A DNA stretch of 64,000 bases, taken from the NCBI RefSeq assembly GCF_028867705.1, contig NZ_CP066171.1, positions 1,550,001-1,614,000 on the forward strand. The letters are read 5' to 3'. This document shows positions 59,708 to 64,000 of the stretch, piece by piece. Within the stretch, counting starts at the first letter, position 1. Each line of letters begins with the position of its first letter. Below the pieces are notes generated by a model that was given only the letters and a program-made list of their open reading frames with translations, was not told the DNA's origin and ran no database searches. Source of the DNA: Thermoleophilum album. Its GTDB lineage: Bacteria; Actinomycetota; Thermoleophilia; Solirubrobacterales; Thermoleophilaceae. The position numbers and the translations under genes were made by a program.

Positions 59708-60844
59708 CTAGCAGTGGCCGGTCGAGACCGGCCCCGCGGCCCGCGCGAGCGCCGCACGGACGACGTCGTTGGGCACGGCGGCGCCGCTCTGCGAGCCGTC
59801 GCGGGCGGCGGCGAAGACCGTCCCCACGACCCGGCCGGCCGCATCGACGAGCGGACCGCCCGAGTTGCCCGGACGCACCTCGCCGCGGAAAGCGAGCACC
59901 GAGCGCACCACCCGCTCGCGCTCGTAGATGTCGGTGAGCGACATCCGGTAGGTACCGCCGACCCGCGCCGCCCCCACCGTCAGCGGCCCGTTCAGCGGGT
60001 AGCCGATCACCGCTGCGCCCTGCCCGCTCTCGGCACGCGGTGCGAGCGCAAGCGACGGGACGTTCTGGAGCGCCGGCACCGAGAGGATCGCGACGTCGTT
60101 GCGGGGGTCAAACCAGATCGCCTGGGCGCTGTAGCGCACACCGACACCGCGCAGCTGCACCGTGGTGTCGACCTGGCCGGCGACGACGTGGGCGTTGGTC
60201 ACCACCACGCCGGGCCGCGCGAGCCAGCCCGAACCTTCGCTGCCGAGCCCGCAGGCGGTGCCGAGCACGCGCACGACGCTGCCGGCCGCCCGCTGGACGT
60301 CGGGATCCTGGACCAGCGCCGGGTCGGGAGCGCCGACGACCACATCGGGCGCCGGGATGCGCGGCAGCGTGTCGAGCTTGGCGAGCGCCTCGAGGAGGAA
60401 GCTCGGCCGCGGCAGGTGCTCGCCCAGATAGCTGAGGATCGCCGAGCGCTGCACGGCCTGTCGCAGCGAGGGCGGTCGGTCGAAGCGGGCGAGCGCGGTA
60501 CCGACGATCCACGCCAAGAGCAGCCCAAGGACGGCGAGAAGCAGAGCGCCACCAACCCCGTCGGCGACACCGAGCGCCCCACGCATCCGCCGGCGCGCCT
60601 CGGCAGCGAGCGTCTCGAGCACCGCCGCTGCCACACCGCCGAGCAGAACCGCGGCCGCCAGCGCGATCAGCGAGGCGTAGGGAGAAGCGGGATCAGCCAG
60701 CAGCTGCGGAGCGAGCTTGGCGCCGGCGAGAGCGCCGCCGACGAAGCCGAAAAGCGAAGAGATCCCGACGATCAACCCCTGCGCGTAGCCGAACGCCGCC
60801 ATCGCGGCGACGAACGCGAGCACTATCCAGTCGGCCGTGTTCAC
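59708..60844 (-). CDS. Membrane-anchored trypsin-like serine protease (MarP-like, CvpA + trypsin)
   Basis: A 378-residue protein. The N-terminal CvpA-like part has four helices (VNTADWIVLAFVAAMAAFGY to LAWIVGTALA), and the extracytoplasmic domain is a chymotrypsin-fold protease with His in VVVTNAHVVAGQ, Asp in PRNDVAILSV and Ser in RPGNSGGPLVD. Mycobacterial MarP protects the envelope and pH balance under acid stress. GTG at 60844 gives the conserved start. It lies in the envelope-linked end of the window beside a penicillin-binding protein. Confidence 0.9.
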   Translation of the reverse strand: MNTADWIVLAFVAAMAAFGYAQGLIVGISSLFGFVGGALAGAKLAPQLLADPASPYASLIALAAAVLLGGVAAAVLETLAAEARRRMRGALGVADGVGGALLLAVLGLLLAWIVGTALARFDRPPSLRQAVQRSAILSYLGEHLPRPSFLLEALAKLDTLPRIPAPDVVVGAPDPALVQDPDVQRAAGSVVRVLGTACGLGSEGSGWLARPGVVVTNAHVVAGQVDTTVQLRGVGVRYSAQAIWFDPRNDVAILSVPALQNVPSLALAPRAESGQGAAVIGYPLNGPLTVGAARVGGTYRMSLTDIYERERVVRSVLAFRGEVRPGNSGGPLVDAAGRVVGTVFAAARDGSQSGAAVPNDVVRAALARAAGPVSTGHC

Positions 60845-60990
60845 CGCGCCGCCCCGCCCCTCGCGCGGGCACCTGCAGCAGCTGCATGCTGTCCGCTCGT
60901 GCTCCTCGCACTGCGCTCCCAAGCCGCCATGGCAGAACGCCACGCTAGTCGCTCGCGCGTTGCGCTAGCGCTGCATGCGCTGCGACTCGC

Positions 60991-61045
60991 GAACGGCTAG
61001 CGCCGCCGACGCTGCTACCCGTGAACGGCTAGCGCAGACGACGCT
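60991..61045. repeat. 23-bp direct repeat between protease and penicillin-binding protein genes
   Basis: GAACGGCTAGCGCmGmCGAC plus GCT occurs at 60991-61013 and 61023-61045 with two mismatches and a 32-base period. It lies in the 255-base divergent gap and could be a paired protein-binding site or slippage product. Confidence 0.75.
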
Positions 61046-61099
61046 CCCCCACGGCAACGTGGCGCCGCCCGCCGCCGCGACGGGTAACCTCGCGCCTGC

Positions 61100-62893
61100 T
61101 TGGCGACGGCCAACGGCGAGACGCGGAACCACCGCGCACCCGGCCGCCGCGGCGCCTCTGCGCCGCGCGGCGGCCGCTTCGACACGCCTCGCGCGCGCCG
61201 CGCCCGGCGCCGGCGTCGGCTGCTCGCGCTGGTCGCGGCAGCAGCCGCGATGGCCCTACTAGCGGGGGCGGTCGCCGCCTTGCGCGACGGCGGCGAGGAG
61301 CTCGCCACCGTCGAGCGTTTCGCCGCCGCCCTCGAGCGCCGCGACAGCCGTGCGCTGGCGCGCACGACGATCGATCCGCGCAGCGGCCGTCCGCCGACGC
61401 TCGCGCGCGTGCGCGCCGTGTTCGGCGAACAGTGGCGCACGGCGACGCTCGTCGCGCTCGCCGCGGGAAAACCCGAGCCGGCGCCGGGCGACCGCTTCAC
61501 GCTGCCGGTCGTAGCCCGCACCCGCGCCTTCGGCACAGTGCGGGGCGCGATCGCGGTGCGCGTGCGCGAGGGGCGTGTCGTGCTGGCGAGCGAGCTGGCT
61601 TTCCCCGGGCTCCGCCGCGGCGAGCGCCTCGCTCGCCGCGAACTGCCGCCGGCGCGGGCGCCGATCCTCGCCCGCGACGGCACCGCGCTCGCGAGCGGAC
61701 CGGCGACCGCGCGCGTCTACCCGATCGGCGGCGCAGCCTTGCCCGTCACCGGCATGCTCGCCGCGACCAGCACCGAGAGCGTGCGCGAGCGCCTTTATGC
61801 GCTCGGCTTCCCGCGCGACTGGCCGACCGGAAGCAGCGGGCTCGAGGCAGCGTTCGAGCGACGGTTGCGCGGCCGGCCGGGCGGTGTGCTTCTCGCCGGC
61901 CGCCGTGTGCTCGCGCGCAGCGCACCGCGCCCGGCACCCCCGCTTCGCACCACCATCGATGTGCGCTTGCAACGGGCGGCGGTAGCGGCGCTCGGCGCTC
62001 GCTTCGGGGCGATCGCCGTGCTCGGCGCGCGCAGCGGCGCGGTGCGCGCGCTCGCCGGGGTCGCTCTCGCAGGCACCCAGCCGCCCGGCTCGACGTTCAA
62101 GATCGTCACGGCCGCGGCCGCGCTGGCCGCAGGCGTCGCCGAGCTCGGCGACCGTTTCCCGCTCGCCCGCTCCGCGCGCGTCGACGGTGTCGAGATCCGC
62201 AACGCCTACGACGAGCTTTGCGGCGGCACGCTCGTCGAGGCGTTCGCGCACTCGTGCAACTCGGTGTTCGCGCCGCTCGGTGTGCGGGTCGGCGCGGCTC
62301 GGCTCGTGGCGATGGCCGAGCGGCTCGGCTTCAACCGCCGCCCGCCGGTGCCGGGCGCGGTAGCGAGCACGCTGCCCCCTGCGCGCGAGCTAGCAACGCC
62401 GCTAGCTGTGGCGGCGACCGCGATCGGCCAGGGCCGCGTGCTCGCCTCGGCGCTCGGTATGGCGTCGGTGGTCCAAGCCGTAGCCGCCGACGGCGTGCGC
62501 GCCAAACCGCACATCGCGCCCGCTGCGCCGCGCCGCCGGCGGGTGCTCGACGGCAGCGTCGCCGCCTCCCTGCGCACGCTGATGCGCGCCGTCGTCACCA
62601 CCGGCACCGGCCGCGGTGCCGAGCTTCCCGCTCTCGGTGTCGCCGGAAAAACCGGCACCGCCGAGCTGTCAAGCCGACCGCCGTCCGACAGCACGGCCCC
62701 GTCGGTGCGCGACGACCCCGCCCGGCTGAGCGCGTGGTTCTGCGGTTACGCACCGCACCGCAGGCCGGTGCTGGCGTTCTGCGTGCTGCTCGTCCGCCAA
62801 GGTGCGGGCGGCGACGTAGCCGCTCCGACGGCAGCCGACTTCCTGCGCCGCGCCCTTGAGCTCGGGTGGCGTCCGACCGAGGATTCATCCTAA
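61100..62893 (+). CDS. Penicillin-binding protein, class B transpeptidase
   Basis: A 597-residue PBP with a single N-terminal membrane helix (LALVAAAAAMALLAGAVAAL), an NTF2-like MecA N-terminal domain (residues about 65-180), a linker, and the transpeptidase with SxxK in PPGSTFKIV, SxN in AHSCNSVFAP and KTG in VAGKTGTAE. It cross-links peptidoglycan outside the cell. The TTG start at 61100 has no obvious ribosome site and the first 40 residues are very basic, so the true start may be slightly downstream. Confidence 0.88.
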   Translation: MATANGETRNHRAPGRRGASAPRGGRFDTPRARRARRRRRLLALVAAAAAMALLAGAVAALRDGGEELATVERFAAALERRDSRALARTTIDPRSGRPPTLARVRAVFGEQWRTATLVALAAGKPEPAPGDRFTLPVVARTRAFGTVRGAIAVRVREGRVVLASELAFPGLRRGERLARRELPPARAPILARDGTALASGPATARVYPIGGAALPVTGMLAATSTESVRERLYALGFPRDWPTGSSGLEAAFERRLRGRPGGVLLAGRRVLARSAPRPAPPLRTTIDVRLQRAAVAALGARFGAIAVLGARSGAVRALAGVALAGTQPPGSTFKIVTAAAALAAGVAELGDRFPLARSARVDGVEIRNAYDELCGGTLVEAFAHSCNSVFAPLGVRVGAARLVAMAERLGFNRRPPVPGAVASTLPPARELATPLAVAATAIGQGRVLASALGMASVVQAVAADGVRAKPHIAPAAPRRRRVLDGSVAASLRTLMRAVVTTGTGRGAELPALGVAGKTGTAELSSRPPSDSTAPSVRDDPARLSAWFCGYAPHRRPVLAFCVLLVRQGAGGDVAAPTAADFLRRALELGWRPTEDSS

Positions 62894-62900
62894 GGTGGCG

Positions 62901-63557
62901 ATGTCGAACGGGGGAGGCGCGGGGGAGCGTGTGTACTCGCAGGCGCCTCCGCCCACGCCGCTCTTCCGCTCGTGGCTCGCTGGCGAGCCCGAGCGTCACG
63001 TGCGCGCGTTCGAGCTTGCGCGCAGCTGGTACCTCGAGGGGCGGCGCATCGAGATGCGCGCCCTAGCTGCCGAGCTCGGGGTCAGCCGGCCCACGCTCTA
63101 CCGCTGGGCGGGCAGCCGCGAGCAGCTCGTCGCCGACGTGATCTGGTCGTTCGCCGACCACCTTTTCCGCACCGCCGTCGAGCGTGCCCGCGGCCGCGGA
63201 GCGCGGCGGATCCTGGAGGTGGCGCGGCGCTACACGCGCTGGGTCGCCGAAGCCGAGCCGCTGCGCCGTTTTCTCGAAGCTGACGCCGAGACGGCGCTCC
63301 GCATCCTCACCCGCCGCCACGGCGGTGTGCAGGGGCGTCTCGTCGCCGCCTACGAGGCGCTGCTGCGTGAAGAGATCGAGCGCTCGGCGCTGACCGTGCC
63401 GCTGCCGCCGCCGCTGTTCGCCTACCTGATCGTGCGCGTGGGCGAGGCGTTTCTCTACAACGACGCGATCTGCGCGCTCGAGCCCGACGTCGAGAGCGTG
63501 CTGACGGTCATCCGCGTACTGCTCCACAGCGGCAGCGCCAGCGCCGACGCTGCTTGA
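62901..63557 (+). CDS. TetR-family regulator (QsdR-like)
   Basis: A 218-residue regulator. The DNA-binding helix-turn-helix is MRALAAELGVSRPTLYRWAG followed by SREQLVADVIWSFA. The C-terminal domain (LARRYTRWVAEAEPLRRFLE-type, RILTRRHGGVQGRLVAAYE) resembles QsdR-type TetR proteins. It begins seven bases after the penicillin-binding protein stop on the same strand and could report on the envelope, but its target is unknown. GTG at 62895 is an alternative start. Confidence 0.8.
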   Translation: MSNGGGAGERVYSQAPPPTPLFRSWLAGEPERHVRAFELARSWYLEGRRIEMRALAAELGVSRPTLYRWAGSREQLVADVIWSFADHLFRTAVERARGRGARRILEVARRYTRWVAEAEPLRRFLEADAETALRILTRRHGGVQGRLVAAYEALLREEIERSALTVPLPPPLFAYLIVRVGEAFLYNDAICALEPDVESVLTVIRVLLHSGSASADAA

Positions 63558-63661
63558 CCGCCGACGGCGCCTGGTCGGCGCCGCGGCTTGACCGAAACGG
63601 CCGCGGGCCCCGGCACCACCGGCCGCCGCTTGAGCGCGCGCCTAGGCTGTCTCGCCTTCGG

Positions 63662-64000
63662 CTAGAGGTCGAGCTTGATGCGACGCTCGGGCCCGCCCGC
63701 CCCTGCCGGCGGGCGGATCACCAGCACGAGCGGACGGTTCTCGGTGTTGGCGAGCGGCAGGCGGAAGAGCAGCATCGCTCCAGCCGTCGGCCCCTGCTGG
63801 GCGATCGAGCCCTCTTCGGGAATGCACTCGTTCGGCTGCAGCGTGCGCGGGTGGTAGGCGAGCGCGTTGCTGCGCGGCAGCGGCGTGGGTTTGAAGACGT
63901 TGCCCTGGTTGTCGACGACCTCGAAGTCGTCGGTCGCGCGGGCGGCACGCTCGCCGCGGTTGCAAACCTGCAGGAACACGCCGTAGAGCGCCTCGCCTGG
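63662..64000 (-). CDS. Hypothetical exported or membrane-associated protein (5' end outside window)
   Basis: The C-terminal 112 residues of a gene that continues beyond 64000. Visible is a beta-sandwich-like pattern, LYGVFLQVCNRGERAARATD, FEVVDNQGNVFKP, LVLVIRPPAGAG, as in DUF4352 or similar immunoglobulin-like domains. A cysteine pair (VCN and NECIPEE) may be bridged. Nothing more can be said without the start. Confidence 0.55.
   Translation of the reverse strand, partial: PGEALYGVFLQVCNRGERAARATDDFEVVDNQGNVFKPTPLPRSNALAYHPRTLQPNECIPEEGSIAQQGPTAGAMLLFRLPLANTENRPLVLVIRPPAGAGGPERRIKLDL

Noticed and set aside
58349-61000. Open frame of about 880 codons on the plus strand across topB and the protease gene
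   Set aside because: It crosses two well-recognised minus-strand genes and their gap, and its translation has no family features.

Overview
The window is uniformly very GC-rich except for one segment. It has dense, often overlapping gene pairs, many GTG and TTG starts, Tat-type and lipoprotein signals, and actinobacterial families: a CysM/CysO/Mec sulfur-carrier system, a MarP-like protease, a wax ester synthase, and a DtxR/IdeR-type iron box. Together these suggest an Actinomycetota chromosome. The secreted proteins with unusual cysteine-rich repeats, the GH6-like protein and the wax ester synthase would fit class Thermoleophilia, but that placement is an inference. No rRNA, tRNA or CRISPR array was seen.

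Layout. 1-4.5 kb: a benzoylformate decarboxylase-like ThDP enzyme (cut by the window edge), a Fur-type regulator/manganese catalase operon and an acyl-CoA dehydrogenase. 4.5-13.5 kb: a GH6-like secreted protein with a membrane-anchored partner, then a split CysO-type cysteine pathway (JAMM protease, CysM, ubiquitin-like CysO with a C-terminal Ala-Arg tail, rhodanese-ThiF/MoeB fusion). Two Tat-targeted ferritin-like proteins and a TatA lie among these genes. 13.8-25 kb: a NarL-type two-component pair, an ABC exporter, SufS, a secreted lipase, and an FbpABC-type ferric iron importer preceded by an iron box. 25-39.5 kb: mostly chromosomal metabolism, including a haem-oxygenase-like diiron family protein, a redoxin without its cysteines, IspH, a wax ester synthase, a lipoate ligase-like protein, a beta-carbonic anhydrase, SufT, FxsA, a HAD phosphatase, an epimerase and a thermonuclease lipoprotein.

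39.6-46.4 kb stands out and is the most interesting part. Its base composition is clearly lower in GC and it looks acquired. It holds a large LamG-LamG-Vps62-like secreted protein preceded by a run of nine C. Behind it are two displaced partial copies of its C-terminal Vps62 segment. Each of the three C-terminal segments overlaps, out of frame, a small multi-pass membrane protein (A), which is followed by a second one (B). The copies are mosaics of one another. The layout resembles polymorphic-toxin or orphan-tip cassettes with immunity-like partners, but no function can be proved from sequence.

46.4-64 kb returns to chromosomal genes: a lipoprotein, a very long single ORF joining AddB-like and AddA-like halves of a recombination helicase-nuclease, a metallophosphoesterase, topoisomerase III, a MarP-like membrane serine protease, a class B penicillin-binding protein and a TetR-type regulator.
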